Counted from the stretch's first letter, positions 45,821 through 55,252 are shown. The stretch is DNA of 64,000 bases from Phycisphaeraceae bacterium (GCA_019636555.1 JAHBXH010000001.1:2018928-2082927); one strand, 5' to 3'. Notes: generated by a model not told the origin, from the letters alone. Program-made: numbers and translations.

Positions 45821-47272
45821 ATGTCATTCCCCACCAATTTCACTTGGGGTGCCGCGAGCAGCGCGTACCAGATCGAAGGCGCCTGGAACACCGACGGCAG
45901 AGGGCCCTCGATCTGGGATACCTATTGCCACGCCCGACCCACCGAAGGCGGTCCCGCCTTCAACCCGATCAAGCCGAATGTCTTTCAAGGACACACCGGC
46001 GACGTCGCCTGCGATCACTACAACCGCTACAAGGAAGACGTCGCGATCATGAAGTCGATGGGCCTCATGGCCTACCGCTTCTCGCTCTCGTGGTCGCGCA
46101 TTCTGCCCGAGGGCGTTGGCGCGGTGAATGCGAAGGGACTGGATTTCTACGACCGACTCGTCAACGAACTCCTTGCCGCCGGTATCACGCCATACATCAC
46201 CCTGTTCCACTGGGATTATCCCGAAGCCCTCTTCCGTCGCGGCGGCTGGCTCAACCGTGAATCCGTCAAGTGGTTCGCCGACTACACGCAAGTCGTCGCC
46301 GATCGCCTCGGCGACCGCGTGAAACATTGGATGACGCTCAACGAACCGCAGGTCTTCCTGCAGTTCGGACACGCCGACGCCGGCAACGCTCCCGGCCTTC
46401 GCCTCCCCACGCGCGAACTGCTCGTCGCCTGCCACCACGCGCTCATGAGCCACGGCGCGAGCGTGCAGGTGCTTCGCGCCCGATGCAAAGCGTCGGGTGG
46501 GGCGGGTGGGGTGGGTGGGGTGGGTGGAGCGCAGCAAATCGGCTATGCGCCTGTCTGCGTCACGAAGTATCCAGCATCCGATTCGAAGCAGGATCAGGAC
46601 GCCGCGATCCAGTCGATGGGCTCGATCACGGAGCGCAATCTCTGGAACAACACCTGGTACGCCGACGCGATCGCGAAGGGCCACTATCCCGAAGACGGAA
46701 TGAGAATCTTCGGCGCCGACGCACCAAAAGCGCCGACGATTCAGCCCGGCGACATGGAATTGATCTCCCAGAAGATCGACTTCATCGGCCTCAACATCTA
46801 CGAGGGCACGCCCGTCCGCCGCGCTGAAGACGGAAAGCCGGCAACCGTTGAGCGTCAGGCCACGCACCCCACCACCGCCGTCCGCTGGCCAGTCGAACCC
46901 AAGAGTCTCCACTGGGGCCCGCGCTACACGTATGAGCGCTACAAGCTGCCCGTGTACATCACCGAAAACGGAATGAGCGGCATCGACTGGGTCAGCATGG
47001 ACGGAAAAGTCCACGACCCGCAGCGCATCGACTTCACACGCCGCTACCTGCTCGAGCTGCGCGAAGCCATCCGTGCCGGCTCCGACATCCGCGGCTACTT
47101 CCACTGGTCCATCCTCGACAACTTCGAATGGTCGCAGGGGTACAAAGAGCGCTTCGGCCTCGTGCACGTCGACTACACCACGCAGAAACGCACCCCCAAA
47201 GACTCCGCGACGTGGTACTCGAAAGCGATCGCAACGAACGGTCAGTCGCTCGATTCCGATCCGCATTCTTGA
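45821..47272 (+). CDS. GH1 beta-glucosidase
   Basis: A 483-residue cytoplasmic enzyme (no signal peptide). MSFPTNFTWGAASSAYQIEGAW is the GH1 N-terminal signature; the acid/base Glu is in TLNEP (~residue 174) and the nucleophile Glu in ITENGMSG (~residue 382); WSILDNFEWSQGYKERFGLVHVDY closes the barrel. It should hydrolyse beta-linked disaccharides to glucose. Unusually, a Gly-rich insert (GGAGGVGGVGG) from a 9-bp tandem repeat sits in the loop before QIGYAPV. Start ATG 45821; it probably shares a transcript with the gene at 43400 and is convergent with lacI. Confidence 0.93.
   Translation: MSFPTNFTWGAASSAYQIEGAWNTDGRGPSIWDTYCHARPTEGGPAFNPIKPNVFQGHTGDVACDHYNRYKEDVAIMKSMGLMAYRFSLSWSRILPEGVGAVNAKGLDFYDRLVNELLAAGITPYITLFHWDYPEALFRRGGWLNRESVKWFADYTQVVADRLGDRVKHWMTLNEPQVFLQFGHADAGNAPGLRLPTRELLVACHHALMSHGASVQVLRARCKASGGAGGVGGVGGAQQIGYAPVCVTKYPASDSKQDQDAAIQSMGSITERNLWNNTWYADAIAKGHYPEDGMRIFGADAPKAPTIQPGDMELISQKIDFIGLNIYEGTPVRRAEDGKPATVERQATHPTTAVRWPVEPKSLHWGPRYTYERYKLPVYITENGMSGIDWVSMDGKVHDPQRIDFTRRYLLELREAIRAGSDIRGYFHWSILDNFEWSQGYKERFGLVHVDYTTQKRTPKDSATWYSKAIATNGQSLDSDPHS
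46495..46530 (+). repeat. In-frame G-rich 9-bp tandem repeat
   Basis: Four units of GGGTGGGG(C/T), the last degenerate, inside the GH1 gene. The 9-bp period keeps the frame, adding Gly-Gly-Val units. Runs of three or four G on one strand could form a quadruplex. A related 9-bp G-rich repeat is at 62581. Confidence 0.85.
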
Positions 47273-47321
47273 ACTGGATCAGAACGGAGCCTCGCCCGTG
47301 CGGGAGAGGCCACATCGGCGG

Positions 47322-48347
47322 TCACACCCGGCTGCTCTCCCGCACGATCAACTTCGTCGGAAGCTTCTCACGCGTCGCCGGCTTCTCGCTGTTGCCCACG
47401 CGCTCCACGAGCAATCGGACCACCGCCGCGCCGATGTCCAGCAGCGGCACGCGCACCGCCGAAAGCGCCGGCCTTACCAGTGTCGCGATACGCGTGTCGT
47501 CGAAGCCCACAATCCGCAAATCCTTCGGTACATGCACGCCCGCGTCTTGCGCCGCCTGCATGATCCCGAGCGCGATCTCGTCGTTTCCCGCCAGAACCGC
47601 GGCATTCTTCAATCCGCCGGATTTCATTTTCTCGGCGACCCAATTCCGGCCCCAGTCGATCGAGTACTCGCCGAACGCAAGTTGATCGTCCCGAACCGAG
47701 TGCCCGCGGCTTGCCAGCGCTTTCTTGAATTCCGCCGCACGCTGCACCGTGTCGAAGTTTTCGCGCGGCCCGCCGACGAAATAGCAATTCGAAGCCGGAG
47801 TTTTCTCGAGCAGATGCTCCGCCGCTTCGTGCGTGCCCATCACGTTGTCCACGACGACGCTGTCCACGCCCGGTTCGTTTACTTCCGCATCGAGCACCAC
47901 CGTCGGCAGCGCGGCATCGAGCGTTTCGCGCCACAACTGCATGTTCGGCTCGGTCATCATCAGCGCCAGGCCGTCGATCAACCCGAACGCAAGATTCTCG
48001 GTCCGAGTCGGGCTGCCGTGATCGTGCGCATCGGAGCTCACAAGCAAGTGGAAGCCGAGCCGTCGCGCCTCGCCGTCCGCGCCGCGCAGCAACTCCGAAT
48101 AGAACTCGCCGTGAATATCCGGCAGTACGATTCCCAAGACCTTGCCGTGACGTCTGCTCAGCCCCTGCGCGTACGCGTTGGGGACGTATCCGAGCTGCTT
48201 GATGGCTTCCCGCACTCGCCCCGCGGTTTCCGCCGTGACCAGGTCGGGCTGATTCAACACGCGGCTCACCGTCGCGATCGAAACCTTTGCCTCGCGAGCA
48301 ACGTCTTGTATTGATGTTCCGCCCTTGCTCATCGAATTGGCTTTCAT
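47322..48347 (-). CDS. LacI family transcriptional regulator
   Basis: About 341 residues. N-terminal helix-turn-helix SIQDVAREAKVSIATVSRVLN, hinge YVPNAYAQGLSRR, then a periplasmic-binding-protein-like sugar domain (VLGIVLPDIHGEFYSELLRGADGEA ... IVGFDDTRIATLVRPALSAVRVP). LacI-family proteins bind palindromes with central CG; matching sites occur in front of four nearby units, including its own divergent region. The inducer is probably a sugar released by the enzymes encoded here. Starts at 48356, 48347 and 48332 are in frame; 48347 is a compromise. Confidence 0.9.
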   Translation of the reverse strand: MKANSMSKGGTSIQDVAREAKVSIATVSRVLNQPDLVTAETAGRVREAIKQLGYVPNAYAQGLSRRHGKVLGIVLPDIHGEFYSELLRGADGEARRLGFHLLVSSDAHDHGSPTRTENLAFGLIDGLALMMTEPNMQLWRETLDAALPTVVLDAEVNEPGVDSVVVDNVMGTHEAAEHLLEKTPASNCYFVGGPRENFDTVQRAAEFKKALASRGHSVRDDQLAFGEYSIDWGRNWVAEKMKSGGLKNAAVLAGNDEIALGIMQAAQDAGVHVPKDLRIVGFDDTRIATLVRPALSAVRVPLLDIGAAVVRLLVERVGNSEKPATREKLPTKLIVRESSRV

Positions 48348-48377
48348 CCGCCTCATCTGGGTCTCATGCTATCGGCT

Positions 48378-48445
48378 GACGAGCGTTTTCACCCTTGGCT
48401 AACCCTGTTTTCCCACCCAGTCCCGCCCCAATGAAAACGCTTTCT
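48378..48445. promoter_or_regulatory. Two LacI-type operator sites between lacI and the GH144 gene
   Basis: TGAAAACGCTTTCT (48432-48445) fits TGWAANCGNTNWCA except for the last base. A weaker site with one good half, GACGAGCGTTTTCA, lies at 48378-48391, nearer the lacI start. The pair would permit autoregulation and control of the divergent glycoamylase-like gene. Confidence 0.6.
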
Positions 48446-48473
48446 TTTTCGGATACCCTTTGGCGAACACCAT

Positions 48474-50057
48474 ATGCGCCACTCACTCTCCGGATCTCTC
48501 GCCCTCCTGTCGGTCGTCTTCGCCGCTGGGGTTGCCTCGGGTCCCGCGTCGGCACGAGCGGATAAGCCTCTCGAAGCAATCTGCTCGCCGGCGGACATCA
48601 AGCGACCTCCTTTTCAGTTTTCCCCCGAAGACGAGGCTTTTCTCGAAGAGGTTCAGCACGGCGCTTTTCGCTATTTGTGGGAAACCGGCAATCCGAAAAA
48701 CGGCATGCCTCCGGACCGGCTCTCGAAGCCCGTCGTCAGCGTTGCCGGGGTCGGCTTCCTGCTTTCCGGCCTTCCGATCGCGGTCGAGCGCGGCTGGGTT
48801 TCCCGCGACCAAGCTCAAGAGCGCGCGATCCTCATCCTGAAGACGCTCTCTTCTCAACCCGAAATCCGAAAGGCCGGCCTCTTCCAGCATTTCATCGACG
48901 GCGAAACGGGCGGCATCCACGGCGGCGCGAATCTCGAGCACACCGTTTCGACTATCGATTCCGCGCTCCTGTTCGCCGGCATCCTCACCGCATCGTCGTA
49001 CTTCGGAGGCGAGGTCGCAACGCTCGGCGACAAACTCTTCGAAGAAGCAGACTGGACATTCTTTCAGGGCGGCGACGAAGCCAAGCCGCACGAGCGCGGA
49101 TTCATTTCGCTCGGATGGAAGCCGAAGGATTCGAGTCATCCGCAGGGTGACGGCGCACGCCTCCCCTACTACTGGATGGATTCGGGTTGCGAGCACCGAT
49201 TGACGACGTTTCTCGCTGTTTGCGCACCCGATGAGTCTCATCGAGTTGATCCGTCGCTCTACTACAAGCTGCGCCGACAACTCGGTTCCTACACGCATGC
49301 CGGCGCGAAGAAGTTGCCGGCGGATCTTCCGAAGACAACCGGCGTGATGACTTTTCTCCCGTTCTCGGGGTCGCTGTTCGTCAACACGTTCAGCCATCTC
49401 TGGCTCAACTACGCCGCGATGGGCCCGGACAATCCCGCAGCGTTCAGTGTCCAGTTTCGCCCGCCGGTCGACTGGTGGGAAAACAGTCGGCGCGCCACGA
49501 TCCTTCATCGCATCAAGGCAATCGAAAACCCCAAGTCTTTGCCGACACTCGGACCCGATGCATGGGGACTCACCGCATCGGATTATCCGAAGGGATATCT
49601 CGTCGCCGGCGTCTATCCGGATTTCGTGATGGTGCCCGGCGCGCGCGGCGACTACGACTACACGACTTTCCGCGCGAAAGACAACTTCGGCGACGGCACC
49701 ATCGCGCCCTACGGCGCCGGGTGCGCGATTCTCTTCCAGCCCGATGCCGCGATGCGCGCGATGCGCTACTACCGCTCTCTCACCGGGCCCGACGGGAAGC
49801 CGCTTGCGTGGCGCGACCCGTCTGTGCCGCTCGCTGAAGGCGGCGGCTTCGGCTTCGTCGATGCGTTCAACCTGGAGGGCCCTGACGGAAAACCTTGGGC
49901 GGCATCGGAGTACCTCGCGATCGACCAAGGCCCGCTGCTGCTCGCCATCGAAAACGCCCGTACCGGAAACGTGTGGAAGTGGTTCCAAAGCCACAAATGG
50001 GTTCGCGAAGGGATGGATCGCCTCAAGTTCTCAGAGGCGAATACCCCCGTGCGGTGA
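48474..50057 (+). CDS. Secreted glycoamylase-like (GH144-type) glucanase
   Basis: A 527-residue exported protein with signal peptide (LSGSLALLSVVFAAGVASGPASA). The sequence has the glycoamylase/GH144 landmarks: AFRYLWETGNPKNGMPPDRL at the start of the barrel, WGLTASDYPKGY, DGTIAPYGAGCAILF, GGFGFVDAFNL and YLAIDQGPLLLAIENARTGNVWK at the end. Characterised GH144 enzymes are endo-beta-1,2-glucanases, and the same fold occurs in cyclic beta-1,2-glucan synthases. With GH94 and GH1 genes and a LacI site beside it, breakdown of a beta-glucan, perhaps beta-1,2-linked, is the most economical role; linkage is inferred. Confidence 0.82.
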   Translation: MRHSLSGSLALLSVVFAAGVASGPASARADKPLEAICSPADIKRPPFQFSPEDEAFLEEVQHGAFRYLWETGNPKNGMPPDRLSKPVVSVAGVGFLLSGLPIAVERGWVSRDQAQERAILILKTLSSQPEIRKAGLFQHFIDGETGGIHGGANLEHTVSTIDSALLFAGILTASSYFGGEVATLGDKLFEEADWTFFQGGDEAKPHERGFISLGWKPKDSSHPQGDGARLPYYWMDSGCEHRLTTFLAVCAPDESHRVDPSLYYKLRRQLGSYTHAGAKKLPADLPKTTGVMTFLPFSGSLFVNTFSHLWLNYAAMGPDNPAAFSVQFRPPVDWWENSRRATILHRIKAIENPKSLPTLGPDAWGLTASDYPKGYLVAGVYPDFVMVPGARGDYDYTTFRAKDNFGDGTIAPYGAGCAILFQPDAAMRAMRYYRSLTGPDGKPLAWRDPSVPLAEGGGFGFVDAFNLEGPDGKPWAASEYLAIDQGPLLLAIENARTGNVWKWFQSHKWVREGMDRLKFSEANTPVR

Positions 50058-50180
50058 CGCTTATAGGACGTTTGCACGCCGCGATTTTTCCGTTTATTCG
50101 GGAACCGCACCGAAATTTTGGCATCCGCCTGGAACTTGAGGCACGTTTTCATTGCACTCGCTACTCGCTGGCGGGTGGCT

Positions 50181-50194
50181 TGAAAACGGTTTCA
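50181..50194. promoter_or_regulatory. LacI-type operator before the PEP-CTERM gene
   Basis: TGAAAACGGTTTCA matches all defined positions of TGWAANCGNTNWCA and is nearly palindromic. It lies 87 bp before the ATG of the gene at 50268 in the 210-bp gap after the GH144 gene. No convincing -35/-10 pair was found beside it. Confidence 0.6.
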
Positions 50195-50267
50195 GTGGCC
50201 GAGTGATTTTTCGTGGGTCGGTGCCCGCAGAAGTCCTTCGGGCGAGAGTTGCGAGAGGAGATTTCTT

Positions 50268-51110
50268 ATGCAATGGCGTTCCGTGACGGGTTTGGCGGCC
50301 GTGGCCGGCTTTGCGTGCTCCGCGATGGCGGACATCAACGGCTTCAACGGCTTCAACATGGTGTATCGCAATTTCAACGATTACCCCAACTCCATCATCA
50401 CCCCGACCATCAACGGATCTTCGGGCGTGCGCATCATGGAAAACATGGGCCCGGTGAACCCCGACAACCCGCAGAAGTTCGCCAATCGCCACTTCGCTCA
50501 GTTCAGCGACGACAACGGCGTCACGCGTCTCTCGCTCCAGAACAACCAGTCGTTCAAGATCAGCTACAAGATGCGGATCAATTCGAACATCGACAACGAC
50601 GGCTCGGGCATGCTCTGGCCTCAGCAGCCCGAAGGCGGCCTCTGGTTCTTCAACAACAACGCGGGCGACTTCTCGGCTGACGGCGGCATCTTTGTCGTCG
50701 GCAACGGCACGGTCTTCGTCGGTGGTGCAAATCAGAACTTCAGCCTGATTGCCGAAGGCAACATCAGCCCCGCATTTACCAAGGGCGACATCCTGCAGAT
50801 GAGCTACACCTACTACGCCCCGGGCGTGGCGGGCGCTCTCGCGGCATACGCCGTTCAGTTCACCAACCTGACGACCAACTTCACCAAGACCGTGTTCAAC
50901 ACGTTCGATGCGGGCAATCCCGCCCTCAACGGCTTCATCGACGGCGCCGGTCTTGGCTTCCGCTTCCAGAACACGCGCAACCCGCTGCTCGGAAGCGACG
51001 GCACGGTCAATGACACCGAGTACTGGGATGTCGTCGTTGTTCCGACGCCCGGCGCTGCTTCGCTCCTCGCCCTCGGCGGCCTGGTCGCGGCTCGTCGTCG
51101 TCGCGCCTGA
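50268..51110 (+). CDS. PEP-CTERM-type exported surface protein
   Basis: A 280-residue protein: short signal peptide (SVTGLAAVAGFACSAMA), a ~230-residue beta-rich domain without a family I recognise (FNMVYRNFNDYPNS..., TDWTVNDTEYWDV-like end), and a C-terminal sorting tail of the form VPTPGAASLLALG then a helix and ARRRR. Such PEP-CTERM-like tails are processed by exosortases for surface attachment. AGAGGAG 8 bases upstream supports the ATG. Located inside the LacI regulon between the GH144 and GH94 genes and ended by a strong terminator, it may be a surface glycan-binding protein. Confidence 0.78.
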   Translation: MQWRSVTGLAAVAGFACSAMADINGFNGFNMVYRNFNDYPNSIITPTINGSSGVRIMENMGPVNPDNPQKFANRHFAQFSDDNGVTRLSLQNNQSFKISYKMRINSNIDNDGSGMLWPQQPEGGLWFFNNNAGDFSADGGIFVVGNGTVFVGGANQNFSLIAEGNISPAFTKGDILQMSYTYYAPGVAGALAAYAVQFTNLTTNFTKTVFNTFDAGNPALNGFIDGAGLGFRFQNTRNPLLGSDGTVNDTEYWDVVVVPTPGAASLLALGGLVAARRRRA

Positions 51111-51176
51111 TGCTCACTCTCCGATTCGCGTGATTTGCCGCTCTCTCGCAGCAAATCCAGCACTGAATCAGTTCCG

Positions 51177-51207
51177 GCCCGCGGCAAACGCCGCGGGCTG
51201 GTTTTTT
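51177..51207 (+). terminator. Intrinsic terminator after the PEP-CTERM gene
   Basis: Perfect 9-bp stem GCCCGCGGC/GCCGCGGGC with loop AAAC, then TGG and six T. It separates the PEP-CTERM transcript from the GH94 promoter. Confidence 0.88.
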
Positions 51208-51276
51208 CTCAGTCTGAAGCTTTCCTCAGGGCGCCGCGGCAATTGTGGAAAACTCCGGAGAACCTGCCCTCCCCCC

Positions 51277-51318
51277 TTGACACGACCCTCGGATTGTGTC
51301 ACGATGTAAGCGCTTTCA
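51277..51318 (+). promoter_or_regulatory. GH94 promoter with downstream LacI-type operator
   Basis: A perfect -35 TTGACA (51277-51282) and, after 17 bp, CACGAT (51300-51305, weak -10). The operator TGTAAGCGCTTTCA (51305-51318), a full match to TGWAANCGNTNWCA, overlaps the last base of the -10, the same geometry as at 43309. The gene starts 85 bp downstream at 51390. Confidence 0.68.
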
Positions 51319-51389
51319 TGGCTCAGTGAATCCGGTTTCGCGTGCGTTTCAACGCCGGTCGGCGCCCCGCGATGCCACAAGGTTGATGC

Positions 51390-53927
51390 ATGATGCTCTC
51401 CAGCCGCTTCGGAAATTTCGACCACTCTCATCCTTCCGGTTCGTCCTTCGTCATCACGGACCACGACACCCCCATGCCATGGGTGAACGTGATCTGCAAC
51501 GGGAGATACGGGCTGGTGATCAGCCAGAACGGGGGCGGGTTCTCGTGGTTCGATGATGCGCAGCACAACGTGCTGACGCGCTGGGAGATGGACCTGGTTC
51601 GCGATTGCTACGGAAAGTTCCTGTACATCGCGGACCTCGATGCGCCGCTCGATGCGCCGGACATCTGGTCCCTTGCACCTTCCCCTTGTCGTCGCCCGTA
51701 TGACGAGTTCTCATGCACCCACGCGCTGGGCAGCACGATGTTCCGCACGTTGCGCAGCGGGGTGCGCACGACTTGGACACTGGTTGTCGATCCGAAAGAT
51801 CAAGTTGAGGTCTGGTGTGTCGAGATCACCAACACGACCCGCAAAGCGCGAAGCCTGCGGGTCGCTTCGTTCTTCGAGTGGACGTGCGGCGTCGCGCCGG
51901 ACGTGAAACGCGAGTTCCATCGCCTGTTCTTCGACGTCTCGTTCGATGAATCGGCGAACCGGCGTGCGATCGTCTCGACCAAGAACATGTGGGACATCCG
52001 GCCCAAGACCGAGCGCGAGCACTGGAACGTGCCGTGGCCGTACGTCGCGGCGCACAGCGTCGGGGGCGCGCAGTTCGATCGGCCCCTCGCGGTTGCGGAC
52101 AAGGCAACCTTCCTCGGGAAGTACGGCTCCACTTCGGCGCCGAAAGCGATGAGCGTGCGCGACATCGCGGGGCTGCGCCAGGCGGGATTCGGCAGATTCG
52201 GCGATGCCGCGGCGGCGCTCGGGGGCGATCTTTCGCTCGCGGCCGGCGCGACCGTTCGGCTGCACTTTGTGCTGACGATCGGAGCCGACAAGAAGGCGTG
52301 CCTCGCGCAGGTGGACAAGTACGCCGATGAGAAAGTGGCGTGGGATACCCCCCGCCGGGCGCACGACTTCTGGAAGAACCTGCTCTCGGCGACGAAGGTG
52401 AAGTCGGAGCGCGTGGACTTTGATCTGCTCAACAACCACTGGCTGCCGTACCAGGCGCTCTCGGGGCGCATGTGGGGGCGCACGGGCTACTACCAGCAGT
52501 CGGGCGCGTTCGGGTTCCGCGATCAGCTCCAGGACAGCCAGGTCTGGCTGCCGCTCGATCCGGCGGGGACCAAGCGACAGATCATGCTGCACGCGGCGCG
52601 GCAGTTCAAAGACGGCTCGGTCTATCACTGGTGGCATGCGCTCGCCGACTTCGGCAATCACACGGCGTGCAGCGACGACTATCTCTGGCTGCCGTTCCTG
52701 GTTGGGAACTACATCCGCGAGACGGGCGACGATTCGATTCTGAAAGAAACGGCGCCGTTCGTGGATGACGAACAGGCGAAGGCGACGATTCTTGATCACT
52801 GCAAGCGATCGATCGAGCGCACGTTCAAGCGCACCAGCCAGCGCGGCCTTCCGTTCATCGGTTCGTGCGACTGGAACGACGGCTTGTCGGCGATGGGCAT
52901 TGACGAGAAGGGCGAATCGGTCTGGCTGGGCATGTTCCTGTGCGACGTCCTGCAGAACTTCGCGACGGTGGTCGAGCGCAGCGGCGATGCGGAAAACGCG
53001 AAGCGCTATCGCGCCAAGCGCGAGGAGTACACGAAGGCGATCAACGCGCACGCGTGGGACGGCGCCTGGTACAAGTACGGGACCAAAGACAGCGGCGAGT
53101 GGATCGGCAGCTCGCAGAGCCCCGAAGGCAAAATCCATCTGAATGCGCAGACGTGGTCGATTCTGACGGATATCGCGCCCGAAGATCGCGCCGCGCTGGC
53201 GTGGGAGAGCGTCAAGAAGAACCTGCTCAGCCCGTACGGTCCGCTGCTTCTGTTCCCGGCGTACACGATCCCCGATCCGACGATCGGCTATGTGACGCGT
53301 TACAGCCCGGGGAGCCGGGAAAACGGGGGCGTCTACATGCACGCGGCGACGTGGGCGCTCGCCGCGGCGTGCAAGCGACGCGACGTCGAGAGTATCGCGC
53401 GGATCTGGAAGAGCATCTCGCCACCGACTCGCGGAAAGAACGCCGACAGCTATTTCGCCGAGCCGTATGTCACGCCCGGCAACGTCGATGGGCCGCTCTC
53501 GGACAAGCCGGGGCGCGCGGGCTGGACGTGGTACACGGGCAGCGCGGCGTGGCTGAACCGCGTGAGCCTCGAGTGGATTCTCGGCATCCGGCCGGTGTTC
53601 ACGGAGAGCGGCGAAGCGGGTCTCTTGATCGATCCGGTGACTCCGGCGGAGTTCGGCGAGGTGGATGCGGTTCGCACGTGGAGGGGGAAGAAGATCCGCG
53701 TGCGTTTCGACAGCCGCGCGTTCGACGCGGGCAAACCGGCGACGGTGCGCCTCGGCGCCGCGAACGGGCGCGCGATTCCGGGAGGAATACTGACGGAATC
53801 GGACGTAAAAAGTTTGGGCCAGGGGGAGGCTTTGGACGTATATGTCTCGTGGGGCGGCGTCGCTGAATCCAGCGGCGGGGCGGCGGAAGCCAAGTCGGCG
53901 ATGATGCCGAGCGAGGCGAAAGCGTGA
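51390..53927 (+). CDS. GH94 family carbohydrate phosphorylase
   Basis: An 845-residue cytoplasmic enzyme (no signal). GH94 enzymes use phosphate to split beta-glucosides, giving sugar 1-phosphate. Visible are WFDDAQHNVLTRW and FSCTHALGSTMFRT in the N-terminal sandwich, GRTGYYQQSGAFGFRDQLQD, KDGSVYHWWHALADFG, and CDWNDGLSAMG at residues 493-503 containing the general-acid Asp, then YVTPGNV and GRAGWTWYTGSAAWLNRV. The length suits cellobiose/laminaribiose/chitobiose-type phosphorylases rather than the longer sophorooligosaccharide type, so the substrate is open. AAGG lies 8 bases before ATG 51390. A pseudopilin-like gene follows after 55 bp. Confidence 0.9.
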   Translation: MMLSSRFGNFDHSHPSGSSFVITDHDTPMPWVNVICNGRYGLVISQNGGGFSWFDDAQHNVLTRWEMDLVRDCYGKFLYIADLDAPLDAPDIWSLAPSPCRRPYDEFSCTHALGSTMFRTLRSGVRTTWTLVVDPKDQVEVWCVEITNTTRKARSLRVASFFEWTCGVAPDVKREFHRLFFDVSFDESANRRAIVSTKNMWDIRPKTEREHWNVPWPYVAAHSVGGAQFDRPLAVADKATFLGKYGSTSAPKAMSVRDIAGLRQAGFGRFGDAAAALGGDLSLAAGATVRLHFVLTIGADKKACLAQVDKYADEKVAWDTPRRAHDFWKNLLSATKVKSERVDFDLLNNHWLPYQALSGRMWGRTGYYQQSGAFGFRDQLQDSQVWLPLDPAGTKRQIMLHAARQFKDGSVYHWWHALADFGNHTACSDDYLWLPFLVGNYIRETGDDSILKETAPFVDDEQAKATILDHCKRSIERTFKRTSQRGLPFIGSCDWNDGLSAMGIDEKGESVWLGMFLCDVLQNFATVVERSGDAENAKRYRAKREEYTKAINAHAWDGAWYKYGTKDSGEWIGSSQSPEGKIHLNAQTWSILTDIAPEDRAALAWESVKKNLLSPYGPLLLFPAYTIPDPTIGYVTRYSPGSRENGGVYMHAATWALAAACKRRDVESIARIWKSISPPTRGKNADSYFAEPYVTPGNVDGPLSDKPGRAGWTWYTGSAAWLNRVSLEWILGIRPVFTESGEAGLLIDPVTPAEFGEVDAVRTWRGKKIRVRFDSRAFDAGKPATVRLGAANGRAIPGGILTESDVKSLGQGEALDVYVSWGGVAESSGGAAEAKSAMMPSEAKA

Positions 53928-53982
53928 AATTTTTTTGGCGGTGAGCCCGTTCGGGCGATGAGCCGCGGCAGGAGTCGAAGAC

Positions 53983-54825
53983 ATGCACGGAAGAGTCAAA
54001 TCACAGGACGGGATTCGACTTCAAGGGTTCACGCTGATCGAACTGCTGGTGGTGATCTCGATCATCGCTCTCTTGATCGGGATTCTGCTGCCGGGATTGG
54101 GGCAAGCACGGAAGAACGCACGCACAACGATCTGTCAGAGCAACTTGAGGCAAATCGGGATCGCAACGCAGAGCTACTTGGACTCTCAAAAGGTCCCGAG
54201 ATGGTTTGACATGTTCATGGATCCGAAGACAAAGATTTCGAAAGCGGACCCGAAAGATCAAGGCGGCGTCATGTACCAGGTGAATCCGAACCTCACGCTG
54301 CAGGAGTATGTGAGCAATCTTGGAAACGTTCCGTTCACCTGTCCTTCGGCCAAGGGCCTTCTAAGCGTGACGGATGAGAACAATCTCGGCTACCTCTATT
54401 TGGCAAATCGCGTCTTTGCATTGCCGGAGGACCTCGACCCGTTGAGTTTCAACAAAAAGCCTCTGGCGGTTTGGTCAGAATACTGGTTCAACGACAGCAA
54501 AATCGCAACCGGACCGCTGGGCCCCTACCCAAAAGTCCAGAGCGGTATGTCTGCGCGAAGGATGGTTGAGATCCCATTCCCGCAGTTCACGGTCTGGACG
54601 ACCGATGCCCTGGATGAATATCCCCGCCATACGTCCAAGACCACTTTGGGTTGGGCGACGAAGACGTCGCGTGCTGCGGGAGCGGAAAGAGGAACGAATA
54701 ACTTTCTGTTCGGCGATCAGAGCATCAAGCTGCTGGACATTTCGACATACAACTATGCGCAGGATCCGACGGGCATCCCCCCCCCGTTCTACAACTGGGG
54801 ACACGCAAAGATCATGGACAAGTAA
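53983..54825 (+). CDS. Pseudopilin-like protein, prepilin-type N terminus
   Basis: A 280-residue protein with a class III (prepilin) signal: basic leader ending in Gly15, then [19 protein letters not shown] with the conserved Glu at mature position 5. [27 protein letters not shown] follows, the amphipathic helix seen in the large planctomycete family of such proteins. The C-terminal domain is not a known enzyme; it contains [14 protein letters not shown], a form of the DGH-like end. Probably exported by a type II/IV-pilus-like machine and embedded as a pseudopilin. It and the gene at 55253 are clear paralogues (shared [22 protein letters not shown]). Confidence 0.85.
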   Translation: MHGRVKSQDGIRLQGFTLIELLVVISIIALLIGILLPGLGQARKNARTTICQSNLRQIGIATQSYLDSQKVPRWFDMFMDPKTKISKADPKDQGGVMYQVNPNLTLQEYVSNLGNVPFTCPSAKGLLSVTDENNLGYLYLANRVFALPEDLDPLSFNKKPLAVWSEYWFNDSKIATGPLGPYPKVQSGMSARRMVEIPFPQFTVWTTDALDEYPRHTSKTTLGWATKTSRAAGAERGTNNFLFGDQSIKLLDISTYNYAQDPTGIPPPFYNWGHAKIMDK

Positions 54826-54831
54826 TCCAAC

Positions 54832-55248
54832 ATGAATGCCATCCGGAACATTCTGAAGAACCCTGTCGTCGGCTGGTCTTTGGCGGGAATCGCCATCATC
54901 TTTGCGGCGTGGACATTTATCCGCTCGCTGACGGCGCGATCGCCGTATGACCCGGCGCGCATGACCGAGAACGTCACGATTCGCTATATGGACACCGGCG
55001 AGGAAGTGCAAATGCCTCGGGGCCGGTTTGAAAAGGAGCTGCGGAGCGTCGGGAGAGCGCTCAAGCCGGACGAAGGCGTAATCAACCCGAAGACAGGAAA
55101 ACCTACCGGCGTTCTGGTTGCCGCGGCCGAGTGGAAGGAAACGGTAGAGAGACTCAACGCGGAACGGCAAATGGTGAAGGAGAATTCTCCGTTTGGCCCT
55201 GCTTCGAATGCGGCGGCATCGACTCCGAAGACCTCTGGGCTGAGGTGA
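54832..55248 (+). CDS. Membrane-anchored companion of pseudopilin-like genes
   Basis: A 138-residue protein with one N-terminal membrane helix ([19 protein letters not shown]) and a soluble, probably exported, domain: [29 protein letters not shown] at 85-90, and an [13 protein letters not shown] helix. The gene at 60768, next to another pseudopilin gene, shares the architecture and the NPKTGK motif. It is spaced 6 bp from the upstream and 4 bp from the downstream pseudopilin gene, so the three are one operon. Family not otherwise recognised. Confidence 0.7.
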   Translation: MNAIRNILKNPVVGWSLAGIAIIFAAWTFIRSLTARSPYDPARMTENVTIRYMDTGEEVQMPRGRFEKELRSVGRALKPDEGVINPKTGKPTGVLVAAAEWKETVERLNAERQMVKENSPFGPASNAAASTPKTSGLR

Positions 55249-55252
55249 AGTC

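Noticed and set aside
47282..47310. A bidirectional terminator between GH1 and lacI
   Set aside because: The hairpin has an internal mismatch and no T-run on either strand; not strong enough to annotate.
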